Positions 16,154 to 25,036 of a stretch of DNA of 64,000 bases are shown here, piece after piece. The DNA comes from DATJAJ01 sp035622335 (lineage in GTDB: Archaea; Thermoproteota; Nitrososphaeria; Nitrososphaerales; Gagatemarchaeaceae): positions 41,975 through 105,974 of the forward strand of contig DASPVO010000001.1 of the NCBI GenBank assembly GCA_035622335.1, written 5' to 3'. The stretch's first letter is position 1, and each line of letters begins with the position of its first letter. A model generated the notes under the pieces. That model saw nothing but the letters and a program-made list of their open reading frames with translations, searched no databases and had not been told where the DNA came from. The translations under genes were made by a program, and so were the position numbers.

Positions 16154-17316
16154 TGTCTAGCAATCCTAGGACTGCCAGACTGCTTCTGCAAGACGGGAGT
16201 CATTTCACAGGAGTCGCTTTCGGCGCAGAGTCGACAAGGGTCGGAGAAGTGGTCTTCAACACGGGGATGGTCGGATACCTCGAGTCCATGACCGACCCAT
16301 CGTACGCTGGACAGATTCTAGCTTTCACGTACCCACTAATCGGGAACTACGGGGTCCCCGCGAAAGGTGCCAGGGACAGCTACGGTCTGCCTCTCCAGAT
16401 GGAGTCAGAATCGATACAGCCGCGAGGCATAGCGGTCCAGGAAGCCTGCGCCTATCCGAGCCACTGGGCCTCAGCCCGCACGCTCAGCCAGTGGATGGCC
16501 TCCGAGGGAGTGCCTGGCATAGCTTCGGTCGACACCCGAGCCCTCGTCACGAAGATACGCCAGTTCGGCGTCATGATGGGTGTCATCTCCACGGAGGACC
16601 AAGACTACACGAGCCTCCAGACCCTGCTCTCGAAGGCCGAGAGCTATGATTCCATGAAGCTCGTGGACGGGGCCTCGACAAAGAGCCCCCTCGTCTATGG
16701 TGACGGGGATGCCTCAGTAGTGCTCATCGACTGCGGTGCCAAGCTGGGGATAGTCAGAAACCTCTTGGAGAGGGGATACAGGGTCGTCAGGCTCCCCTTC
16801 AACTCGTCTTACTCTAAGGTGATGTCTTACGACCCGGTGGGCGTGGTGGTCAGCAACGGCCCAGGAGACCCAGCGCTCTGCAAGGACACGGTCAAGACGG
16901 CCGCGCGACTCATAGAGGGGGAGATACCGATGCTCGGAATCTGCTTGGGCGAACAGATTGTCGGCATATCGCAAGGAGCCACCACATTCAAGCTGAAGTA
17001 CGGCCACAGAGGACAGAACAAGCCGTGCGTCGACCTGACCACTGGGCGGGGGTACGTCACGAGCCAGAATCACGGCTACTCGCTGGACCACAAGTCACTG
17101 AAGGAGACTGACCTAACGGCCTGGTTCATCAACTCCGACGACTTGACGGTGGAGGGGGTGGAGCACAAGAACCGACCCTGCATAGCGGTCCAGTTCCATC
17201 CTGAAGCTTCGCCGGGCCCCTACGACACGACGTTCGTCTTCAGCAGGTTCGATAGCGCTATCCAAGAATGGACGGGTAGAGTCAAGGGTGAGGCGATTCG
17301 AAGCTTGAGGACATAG
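16153..17316 (+). CDS. carA: Carbamoyl-phosphate synthase small (glutaminase) subunit
   Basis: Releases ammonia from glutamine for CarB. 387 residues: N-terminal CarA domain (ARLLLQDGSHFTGVAFGAES, NTGMVGYLESMTDPSYAGQI) and a class I glutaminase domain with nucleophile Cys264 in MLGICLGEQIVG and His349/Glu351 in QFHPEASPGP. The residue after Gly-Leu-Gly that is often His is Glu here, as in GICLGEQ. GTG start; leader about 17 nt after the TATA box at 16106-16113. carB follows with a 4-base ATAG overlap. Confidence 0.95.
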   Translation: MSSNPRTARLLLQDGSHFTGVAFGAESTRVGEVVFNTGMVGYLESMTDPSYAGQILAFTYPLIGNYGVPAKGARDSYGLPLQMESESIQPRGIAVQEACAYPSHWASARTLSQWMASEGVPGIASVDTRALVTKIRQFGVMMGVISTEDQDYTSLQTLLSKAESYDSMKLVDGASTKSPLVYGDGDASVVLIDCGAKLGIVRNLLERGYRVVRLPFNSSYSKVMSYDPVGVVVSNGPGDPALCKDTVKTAARLIEGEIPMLGICLGEQIVGISQGATTFKLKYGHRGQNKPCVDLTTGRGYVTSQNHGYSLDHKSLKETDLTAWFINSDDLTVEGVEHKNRPCIAVQFHPEASPGPYDTTFVFSRFDSAIQEWTGRVKGEAIRSLRT

Positions 17317-20300
17317 AAAGCGTCCTGGTCCTCGGCAGCGGCGCCATCAAGGTCGGAGAAGCCGGCGAGAGCTGGTAGAACCAGCCGCCAATTCGACTAC
17401 TCCGGCAGTCAGTGCCTGAAGGCTCTCAGGGAGGAGGGTATCAAGTCCATACTCGTCAACCCGAACATAGCGACCATCCAGACGAGCGAGCAGTTCGCCG
17501 ACAGGATACACTTTCTACCGGTGACGCCAGAGTACGTGGAGAGGATAATCGCAAGAGAGAGGCCCGACGCCGTGATGCTCGGCTTCGGTGGCCAGACCGC
17601 GCTGAACTGCGGCATCAAGCTGGCCGAGAAAAGCGTCTTCGAGAGGTATGGGACAAGGGTGCTGGGGACGCCGATAAGGGGGATCCAGGTCACCGAGGAC
17701 AGGGCGCTCTTCAAGCAGGCGATGATCGAGACGGGTCTGTCGGTCCCCCGTAGCGCCGCGGCTTACTCGTATGAGGACGCGAAGAGCTTCGTCGACCAGA
17801 TAGGCTTCCCCGTTATTCTCCGCGTGGCATACACCCTCGGCGGGAAGGGAGGAGGCGTCGCGAGGAACGACGAGGAGCTCAAGAGGATAGTCGAGAAGGG
17901 GCTCAACAGTAGCATCGCGCACCAGGTTCTGGTCGAGGAGTACGTAGGCGGATGGAAGCAGATCGAGTACGAAGTGATGCGGGACACCAAGGACAATTCC
18001 ATAGTCGTCTGCAACATGGAGAACCTACTCGGGATGCGGGTGCACACGGGAGACAACATCGTGATAGCTCCTTCGCAGACGATCTCGAACAGGGAGTACC
18101 ACATCCTGAGGAGCGCGGCGATCGCGGCCGCCAGGAAGTCGGAAATCATCGGCGAGTGCAACGTCCAGTTCGCCCTCGACACGCGCTCTGAGAAGTTCCA
18201 CGTCATAGAGATCAACGCCAGGATGTCGAGGTCATCCGCGCTGGCATCCAAGGCGACAGGGTACCCGCTCGCCTACGTTGCGACCAAGCTCGCTCTCGGC
18301 TACAGCCTGACCGAGCTGAAGAACAGGGTCTCGGGCGTGACGACAGCACTCTTCGAACCATCGCTGGACTACGTCGTCCTGAAGATGCCGAGATGGGATA
18401 CGACAAAGTTCGACGGCGCGACGAGGACGATCGGGACGTCGATGAAGTCTATCGGAGAAGTGATGTCGATTGGCCGCGTCTTCGAAGAGGCCTTCCAGAA
18501 GGCCATGAGGATGCTCGACAGCAGGCCGTACTGGAGCGCTGAGCTCGACAGACCCGAGCCGGCAGAGGTCATCATGGGCCGCGTCGCGGTCCCTACCGAC
18601 ACGATCATGGTTGACCTCATGAAGGCGCTGGACGCCGGAGTCCCCGAGGAGCGGGTTGCGAAGCTGGGCGAGATCGACCCGTGGTTCGTCGCCAAGCTGG
18701 CCAACATAGTCAAGATGCGGAGGGTATTGAAGGGGATGAACGAGGAGAGTCTTCGAGACTCCCCGGCTGTGCTCTCTGCCGCGAAGATGCTCGGTTTCTC
18801 CGACTCGCAGATAGGCCTGCTGATAGGTGCAAGCGGCGAAGCTGTCAGGTCGATCAGGGAGAAGGCGCACGTGAAGCCCGTCACCAAGCAGATAGACACT
18901 CTGGCGGCCGAGTGGCCCGCGCGGACGAACTATCTCTACATGACATACGACGCCGATGTGGAGGAGGCGAAGCCCAGCCACCGGTCGAAGGCGCTGATCC
19001 TCGGAGCCGGACCCTACAGGATAGGGAGCTCTGTGGAGTTCGACTGGGGGACCATGCAGATGGCGTGGGCTCTGAAGAAGCAGGGCATCGAGGAGGCGAT
19101 CGTAGTCAACTGCAATCCGGAGACCGTCTCCACCGACTTTGACATGAGCGACAGGCTCTACTTCGAAGAGCTCTCGGTTGAGAGGATAATGGAGATCTAC
19201 GAGAAGGAGAAGCCAAGGGGCATCGTCCTCTGCGTGGGAGGACAGGTTCCGAACGACCTGGCGGCGAGACTCGCCGCAAGGGGAGCCAAAGTCCTGGGCA
19301 CCTCATCGGAGTCGATCGAGCTCGCCGAAGACCGCAAGTCCTTCTCGTCGATGCTTGACCGCCTGGGGATCCCTCAGCCCGAGTGGGGAAGCTTTCCCGA
19401 CGTCGAGTCGGCGAAGACCTTCTGCGATAGAATCGGATACCCCGTCGTCGTCAGGCCTTCGCACGTCCTAAGCGGCTCAGCCATGCGAGTGGTCTGGAAC
19501 GAGGGCGAGCTCGCGAACTACCTGCAGCGTGCGACAGACATCAGCCCGGAGTACTCCGTGACTGTGAGCAAATTCCTGGATGACGCTAAGGAGGTGGAGG
19601 TGGATGCCGTCTCGGACGGCGAGAACACGGTCATCGGGGCGGTCCTCGAGCACGTCCAGCGGGCAGGGGTGCACTCGGGCGACGCCATCATGTCGATACC
19701 GACCTTCTCCATCAGCGGAGAAGCGGAGCAGAAGATACGTTCCTACACGAGAAGGATCGCGAGGGGGGTCGAGGCGAGGGGCCCGCTCAACATCCAGTAC
19801 ATAGTGCGGGGAGACGACGTTTACGTGATCGAGTGCAACCTGAGGGCGTCGCGTTCTCTTCCCTTCGTGTCGAAGGCGACGGGCTTCAACCTGATTGAGC
19901 TGGTCGCCCCCGTCGTGATGGGACAGAAGCTGGAACGGACCGACGACGTGCCCATCCCCAAGGGGTACATGGTGAAGACCCCCCAGTTTTCCTTCATGCA
20001 GATAGACGGCGCCGAGCCTAGAGTCGGCGTGGAGATGCGGTCAACGGGAGAGGTCGCATGCTATGGACCAACGTTCGTAGAAGCTCTTAGGGACGCGTTC
20101 GTGGCGTCCGGTCATCGGATTCCGAGGAAGGGCGACCTCGGAATACTGCTTCCGTCGATGCCCGGGGAAAAGAAGAGGGTGGCACCGGTGCTGGAGAAGT
20201 TCAGACGCGAGGGAGTTGCTATAGTCGCGGCCGAGGGCGCTGAGCTCTCATCTGGAGGGACGGTGCAGGTCACGAGCCTCTCCGGTATGTTGAACCTGAT

Positions 20301-20463
20301 CTCGGAGGGAAAGGTCGCTTTTCTCCTCTCGTTCAACGCGAACTCGAACGAACTCTCCGAAGAGATGCGCGCCGTGACCAGGAAGGCCGTGGAGCTCCAG
20401 GTTCAGGTCATCTCCTCCCCAGAAGAGGCTGAAGCACTAGCCGACTGCATCGGACTCGGCTGA
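17313..20463 (+). CDS. carB: Carbamoyl-phosphate synthase large subunit, frame interrupted by a putative 22-nt intron
   Basis: Makes carbamoyl phosphate from bicarbonate, ammonia and 2 ATP. The long uninterrupted part (from 17521, 980 residues) contains both ATP-grasp halves (VEEYVGGWKQIEYEVMRD; VSKFLDDAKEVEVDAVSD) and the C-terminal allosteric domain. The missing N terminus is upstream: SVLVLGSGAIKVGEAGE ends at 17369 and FDYSGSQCLKALREEGI begins at 17392 in a different frame; the 22 bases between include a TAG. Removing 17370-17391 restores GEAGE|FDYSGSQ, as in other CarB, and gives 1042 residues. No ATG/GTG/TTG lies in frame before this; ATA 17313, overlapping the carA TAG as ATAG, is the best guess for the start, with CTG 17325 as alternative. 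Confidence 0.88.
17370..17391 (+). other. Putative bulge-helix-bulge intron in carB
   Basis: The RNA would form a central 4-bp helix GGCG (17364-17367)/CGCC (17386-17389), a 3-nt bulge AGA (17368-17370), an inner 6-bp helix GCTGGT (17371-17376)/ACCAGC (17380-17385) closed by loop AGA, and a 3-nt bulge AAT (17390-17392). Archaeal tRNA-splicing endonuclease cuts after the second base of each bulge, which removes exactly 17370-17391 and restores the carB frame between Glu and Phe codons. The outer helix is not visible, so this would be a relaxed type of motif. Confidence 0.7.
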
Positions 20464-20468
20464 GCCGC

Positions 20469-21005
20469 TTGCCCGCCGTCTCCTCGGAGCTCGTCGACGT
20501 TGTCGACGAGGAAGACGTGAAGGTTGGTACAAGGCCTCTGAGAGAGTGTCTCGAGCTCGGGCTTCTCCACAGGGCGGTCGCGGTCCTTGTCTTCGACAAG
20601 GCGGGCAGAGTGCTGATACAGAAGAGGAGCAAGGACAAGGCGTGGTATCCTGGGTTCTGGACGCTTTCGGCTACGGGTCACGTCAGGTCGGGAGAGACCT
20701 ATGCTGAGGCGGCTGAGAGGGAGCTGAGGGAAGAGGCAGGAATCACGTGCGAGCTTGGCTTCGTCTCCAAGTTCCTGGACGCCAGATTGAGCCGAGGGGG
20801 CCTGACCGAATGGGAGTACGTCGGCATCTTCGAAGGCAGGCACTCTGGTCCAGCGTCACCCGATGGCGTTGAGGTTGAGACCTTCTCCTACGTAGAGTTC
20901 GAGAGGCTGGTCAGTCCGGCCCCGGGCCTTCTGCTAACCCCCGACGCTGTGGCCGTCGCGAAGGAGTTCGTCATGTCTGGAGTTACCCATAGCGGTTCGG
21001 ACTAA
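20469..21005 (+). CDS. Nudix hydrolase, isopentenyl-diphosphate isomerase-like
   Basis: 178 residues. Nudix box from Gly70 to Gly91: GHVRSGETYAEAAERELREE fits G-x5-E-x7-REU-x-EE-x-G. The N-terminal part (LVDVVDEEDVKVGTRPLREC, then HRAVAVLVFD) resembles type 1 IPP isomerases and their YfcD-like relatives rather than mutator-type Nudix enzymes; the exact substrate cannot be fixed from sequence. TTG 20469 begins five bases after the carB stop, so it may be read with carAB. Confidence 0.82.
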   Translation: MPAVSSELVDVVDEEDVKVGTRPLRECLELGLLHRAVAVLVFDKAGRVLIQKRSKDKAWYPGFWTLSATGHVRSGETYAEAAERELREEAGITCELGFVSKFLDARLSRGGLTEWEYVGIFEGRHSGPASPDGVEVETFSYVEFERLVSPAPGLLLTPDAVAVAKEFVMSGVTHSGSD

Positions 21006-21047
21006 GGCTCGAAGGCTTTTATCAGTTCGAGGGCCTAGTCAGCTGTC

Positions 21048-21431
21048 TTGGAACCACTGGATGAACTTGCCGACTTCCTCTCCGGAAACCGGAGGGCAAT
21101 AGTGGTCTCGGACCGCGACGTTGACCTGAAGGACATCTCAAAAGACAACCGCATCTTCGTGCTCTGCATGGTCCAAGGTTCCCTGGCGGCTGGCGGGCGA
21201 GGGGGTGGCATTGGCGAGAGGACCGTCAGTGTTGTCTCATTCTTCAAGGTCGTTTCTGGGAAGGTGGAGAAGGTTTACGGGACGGAGGAGAGAGAGAAGA
21301 TTGAGCGATTCGAAATCCCGTTCTACGTCGCGCGGATCCCGATGACCCTGCGAGATGGGACCGAAATGATGGGTTACGGCGTTGTCGAGCCTGAATTGGT
21401 GGACAGATACGTCGCACTGCTCGCTCCTTAA
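21048..21431 (+). CDS. Conserved-looking hypothetical protein
   Basis: Not recognised. 127 residues, no membrane helix or signal peptide. Charged N terminus (LDELADFLSGNRRAIVVSDRDVDLKD), a Gly-rich stretch AAGGRGGGIGERTVSVVSFFK, and an ordered C-terminal half (RIPMTLRDGTEMMGYGVVEPE). TTG 21048 lies 30 nt after a TTTTATC box (21015-21021), which supports a separate leaderless gene. Confidence 0.6.
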   Translation: MEPLDELADFLSGNRRAIVVSDRDVDLKDISKDNRIFVLCMVQGSLAAGGRGGGIGERTVSVVSFFKVVSGKVEKVYGTEEREKIERFEIPFYVARIPMTLRDGTEMMGYGVVEPELVDRYVALLAP

Positions 21432-21461
21432 ATACGGTCCGGCGTTTCGCGGCGAGAGAAG

Positions 21462-22361
21462 ATGAAGGTCCTGCTGACGGGCGCCTCCGGGATGGTCGGC
21501 AGAAACCTCTCCTCCTACTTCGAGCAGAACGGCGCTCAAGTCGTGCCAACCGACCTGAACGGTTGGGAGGTGAGCGGCGACCTTTTGGACAGAGACTTCG
21601 TCTTCGGTAAACTTGCCCACCTGGATTTTGACGCCGTGGTCCACTTGGCCGCGATCACGGAGATCAGGAAGACGGTAGAGGATCCCAAGCTGTGCTTTGA
21701 TGTGAACTGTGTGGGCACGTTGAACATGCTGGAGATGAGCGCAAGGAAGGGGGTGGGCAGGTTCCTTCTCTCTTCCTCAGCGAACGTCTTCGGGGCTCCG
21801 AAGACCAACCCCGTAGAGGAGGGCGCTCCCTTCGACCCTCGTGTCCCCTATGACTACTCCAAGGTGATCTGCGAGAACCTCACGATGAGCTACCACAAGA
21901 CGAAGTCTCTACCCGTGTCGATAACAAGGAGCTGGCTGCTCTTCGGAGAGCACGACCAGCCTTCGCGCGCGACCGTCCGTTTCATTCGCGCGTGCCTTAG
22001 AGGCGAGCCCCTCACTCTCTTCAACGAAGGAAGGGACACGACATCCCCGACGCACGCGATCAACTTCGCCAAGTTGGCGCTTCGGATTCTTCGCGACGAC
22101 CGGTCCGTAGGTCAGGTCTTCAACTTCGGGGGAGAGCGACCTCTAACGATAAGGGAATTCGCGGAGACGATCAAGCGGCTTACATCCTCGTCCTCGGAGC
22201 TGAAGCTCGCGCCGCCCAGGACGGAGCTCGAAAGGGAGCCGCAGGTCAGCTTTCCAAACATGAGCAAGGCCAAGTCCCTTCTCGGCTACAGCCATGACCT
22301 GACACTCGAGCAGGGCCTAGATCGGACGATACGCTGGGTTAGAAAAGAACAGCCAGAATAG
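21462..22361 (+). CDS. NAD-dependent epimerase/dehydratase (extended SDR)
   Basis: 299-residue nucleotide-sugar type SDR. TGASGMVGRNLSSYF at the N terminus binds NAD(P); the catalytic Tyr-x-x-x-Lys is in VPYDYSKVICEN; LSSSANVFGAP supplies the Ser/Thr of the triad; the C terminus (SFPNMSKAKSLLGYSHDLTLEQGL) is typical of UDP-sugar epimerases. A CTTAAATA box sits 33 nt before ATG 21462. Substrate unknown; no glycan genes are nearby. Confidence 0.85.
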   Translation: MKVLLTGASGMVGRNLSSYFEQNGAQVVPTDLNGWEVSGDLLDRDFVFGKLAHLDFDAVVHLAAITEIRKTVEDPKLCFDVNCVGTLNMLEMSARKGVGRFLLSSSANVFGAPKTNPVEEGAPFDPRVPYDYSKVICENLTMSYHKTKSLPVSITRSWLLFGEHDQPSRATVRFIRACLRGEPLTLFNEGRDTTSPTHAINFAKLALRILRDDRSVGQVFNFGGERPLTIREFAETIKRLTSSSSELKLAPPRTELEREPQVSFPNMSKAKSLLGYSHDLTLEQGLDRTIRWVRKEQPE

Positions 22362-22368
22362 AGAACGG

Positions 22369-22680
22369 CTAGGAGGTAAGGACGAGCTCTATCTTGACGT
22401 CTTCGGGTATGCTCAGCTTCGTTATCTGCCTCATCGTTCGGTCGTCCGGTTGTACGTCTAGTATCCTTCGATGAATCCGCAACTGCCAGTGGTCGAAGGT
22501 GTGGCTCCCTTCCCCGGTTGGAGCCTTCCGTGTTGTGATCCTGAGTCTCTTTGTCGGCAGCGGCTGGGGCCCCCTGACCTTGACTCCCGTCTTGTCGGCG
22601 ATCTCCCTGATGTCGTTCGCCACCCTCTCCAGCTCCGGCAGGTTGGTGCTCGTAAGTTTGATCCTGGCGTACTGAGGCAA
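22369..22680 (-). CDS. rpsJ: 30S ribosomal protein S10
   Basis: 103 residues, complete. ARIKLTSTNLPELERVANDI, VRGPQPLPTKRLRITTRKAP and FDHWQLRIHRRILDVQ are the family core; archaeal/eukaryotic S10 (uS10) length and style. ATG 22680 lies 29 nt after a TAAATAG box on the minus strand (about 22706-22712). In many archaea this gene follows the EF-1A gene; here it is alone, ending eight bases from the convergent SDR. Confidence 0.97.
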   Translation of the reverse strand: MPQYARIKLTSTNLPELERVANDIREIADKTGVKVRGPQPLPTKRLRITTRKAPTGEGSHTFDHWQLRIHRRILDVQPDDRTMRQITKLSIPEDVKIELVLTS

Positions 22681-22706
22681 TTTTCTCTCCGCACGCGATG
22701 CGGTCT

Positions 22707-23423
22707 CTATTTAGATGTTTGCGGGTTCTGAATCTTCCTATCGTCGCTCCTCGCTTCTTCGAAGACGGAAAGCAGCATCTTCTCAGTCAGCTTCCCTGTG
22801 TTTGTGTTCCTTGGGCTGGGATGGTACGAGGCGTATAGTCTCGGACCTTCGTCGAAAACGAAGCGCGCCCCGTGCGCGAACGCAGGAGTCTTACCGGTGT
22901 GGCGCCACCTTAACCTTGCCGCGTCCAGATAGGCCTTGAAGGCGAGTTGTCCGAGTGCTACGACCGCTCTGAGGTTGGGGAGGAGGTCGATTTCACGCTG
23001 TAGGAAGGGCCTGCAGTTCCTAAGTTCCTCCGGGGTTGGTCTGTCCCCAGGAGGGACGCACTTCAACACTGCAGAAACATAGCACCCGTGCAGCTCTAGC
23101 CCGTCGTCCCTGCTAACCGAAGTGGGCCTGTTAGCGAGGCCAGCCTCCCACATCACCTTCATCAGGAACGCGGCCGACCGGTCCCCGGTGAATATCCTCC
23201 CAGTCCTATTCCCCCCGTGTGCCGCGGGCGCCAGGCCGAGGACGAGAAGCCAAGCGTCAGGGTCTCCAAAGCTTGGGACAGGCTTCCTCCAGTATTCCTG
23301 TCCTCTGAAGGAGGCTCTGGGAGGGATGGACTCCCTGAAGGCCACGAGCCTGGGACATCGCTTGCAAGAAACGAGCTCCCTCCTGAGCCTTTCGAATGTG
23401 TCCCTCGTGTTTCCCCTTTGCAA
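22707..23423 (-). CDS. Uracil-DNA glycosylase, family 5 (UDGb)
   Basis: Iron-sulfur glycosylase that removes uracil (and possibly hypoxanthine) from DNA. About 238 residues. First cluster cysteines SCKRCPRLVAFRE; motif 1 LGLAPAAHGGNRTGRIFTGDRS, with the Ala-His-Gly of UDGb instead of the Glu of family 4; further Cys in LKCVPPGDRPTPEELRNC; motif 3 ASYHPSPRN with the catalytic His. The frame is open to 23666 but that part lies over the aldehyde dehydrogenase gene; TTG 23423 gives the family length. Confidence 0.9.
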   Translation of the reverse strand: MQRGNTRDTFERLRRELVSCKRCPRLVAFRESIPPRASFRGQEYWRKPVPSFGDPDAWLLVLGLAPAAHGGNRTGRIFTGDRSAAFLMKVMWEAGLANRPTSVSRDDGLELHGCYVSAVLKCVPPGDRPTPEELRNCRPFLQREIDLLPNLRAVVALGQLAFKAYLDAARLRWRHTGKTPAFAHGARFVFDEGPRLYASYHPSPRNTNTGKLTEKMLLSVFEEARSDDRKIQNPQTSK

Positions 23424-23463
23424 CTGTACTATACGGTTGAGGCCGAACTGCGTCCGAACGCTT

Positions 23464-24927
23464 CTATATCGGGAAGCTCCACTTCTTTCCCTTGCCGTAC
23501 TCGTAGACCTGTATGCTCTTGGGCTCGTAATAGTGCTCCAACCCTTCGACGCCGAGCTCCCTCCCAAAACCGCTCTGCTTGAAGCCGCCGAAGGGGACCT
23601 CGGCTCTGGCGATCGGGGGTGAGTTGACCCAAGTCGTGCCCGCCTGGATCTTCTCGGCCGCATCATAGGCCTTCTCGATGTCCTTGGTCCAGATTGACGA
23701 GCCCAATCCGTAGATCGTGTCGTTGGCCCTCTCTATGGCCTCTTCCAGGTCTTTGACCACGAAGATGGGGAGTGCGGGGCCGAAGCACTCCTCCCTCGCC
23801 ATCTTGGCCTTGTAGTCGACACCGGAGAGCAGCGTCGGCTCGTAAAAGTAACCCCGTTTCAGCTCCTTCCCCCTGGGTCTCTTTCCACCAGTCAGGACCT
23901 CGGCGCCTCTGTCCTTCGCGTCCTCGACCATCTCCTCCACCCTTTCTCTCTGTGCTCCGGTGTGGACTGGGCCCATGTGCGTCTGAGGGTCGGCTCCGTC
24001 CCCCACCCTGATGGTCTTGGTCTTCCGAACGAGTTTCTTCACGAACGCGTCGGCGATGGCGTCGACTAGGAAGAGCCTCTTCACAGATGTGCACGATTGT
24101 CCGCAGTTCCTGAATCTCCCCCAAGCAGCACCCTCAACCGCGAGGTCGATATCCGCGTCCTCGCAGACTATCATGGGGTCAGACCCTCCAAGCTCCAGGG
24201 TCACCCGCTTGATCAGTCTCGCGGAGACTTCCATGACCCTTCTACCCGTGGCGGTCTCGCCCGTGAAGGCGATCTTGTTTATCTTCGGGTTCCCTAGTAT
24301 CTCCTCTCCCACCACACCTCCAGGCCCCGTCACGACGTTGACCGCTCCGTCGGGCAGGCCGGCCTTGCCGAGAATCGAGACGAGTTTGACGTCGGTCAAT
24401 GGAGTGGTGCTAGCAGGCTTCACGACGAACGTGTTCCCCGCCGCGAGCCCGGGAGCCGCCTTCCATCCTAGAAGGGAGACGGGAAAGTTCCAGGGCAGTA
24501 TGGCTCCCACGACTCCGATGGGCCTTCTGGTGACGATGAAAAAACCCTCACCCGTCGACAGTGGGGTGTGAGCTCCCCGCTCACGGCCGATCAACCCAGC
24601 GTAGTACTCGCAGCTGTTTGCGAACGAGTTGACCTCCCCCTTCGATTCGTTGAGCGGCTTACCCTGTTCCGAAGTAAGCAGCTCAGCGAGACCGTCAGCG
24701 TGGTCCCGCACAAGCTGAGAGACCCTGAACAGCACCCGAGACCTTTCTATGGCGGGAGTCTCGGACCACTTCCTGTAGCAGCGGGCCGCCGCGTCTGCCG
24801 CTCTCTTTACGTCCTCCCTGGTCCCCTTAGGGACGGTGTCGATTCGATTCCCGGTCGCCGGGTTGAAGACTTCGAAGCTCTCCCCGCTCTCGGACTCGAC
24901 CCAAGCGCCGTCCACGAACATCTTCAT
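23464..24927 (-). CDS. NAD(P)-dependent aldehyde dehydrogenase
   Basis: 487 residues, ALDH superfamily, closest in style to succinate-semialdehyde or glyceraldehyde dehydrogenases. Cofactor site LPWNFPVSLLGWKAAPGLAAGNT, general base Glu in VTLELGGSDP, nucleophile Cys in RNCGQSCTSVKR, and the C-terminal FGGFKQSGFGRELG. ATG 24927 (MKMFVDGAW) is preferred over TTG 24975 because the longer form would cover two TATA-like boxes (near 24957-24973). Substrate not determined. Confidence 0.92.
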   Translation of the reverse strand: MKMFVDGAWVESESGESFEVFNPATGNRIDTVPKGTREDVKRAADAAARCYRKWSETPAIERSRVLFRVSQLVRDHADGLAELLTSEQGKPLNESKGEVNSFANSCEYYAGLIGRERGAHTPLSTGEGFFIVTRRPIGVVGAILPWNFPVSLLGWKAAPGLAAGNTFVVKPASTTPLTDVKLVSILGKAGLPDGAVNVVTGPGGVVGEEILGNPKINKIAFTGETATGRRVMEVSARLIKRVTLELGGSDPMIVCEDADIDLAVEGAAWGRFRNCGQSCTSVKRLFLVDAIADAFVKKLVRKTKTIRVGDGADPQTHMGPVHTGAQRERVEEMVEDAKDRGAEVLTGGKRPRGKELKRGYFYEPTLLSGVDYKAKMAREECFGPALPIFVVKDLEEAIERANDTIYGLGSSIWTKDIEKAYDAAEKIQAGTTWVNSPPIARAEVPFGGFKQSGFGRELGVEGLEHYYEPKSIQVYEYGKGKKWSFPI

Positions 24928-25036
24928 GAGGAACGGCGACAGCGCCCCTCTCTCATGTATAAGACTTATCCGCAAGAACGCTCCTTGCAGCTAACATGAC
25001 CCGGGTGCGCACAAGACTTAGGAGCACGGTGCGGTT

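Noticed and set aside
17320..17521. carB as a frameshifted pseudogene
   Set aside because: The remaining 1000 residues are intact with all motifs, the pathway is otherwise complete, and the extra 22 bases fold and cut exactly as an archaeal intron; simple decay or an indel would not predict this.
23424..23666. Long N-terminal extension of the uracil-DNA glycosylase
   Set aside because: It lies on top of the aldehyde dehydrogenase C terminus and is Arg/Ser-rich shadow sequence; the family begins near TTG 23423.
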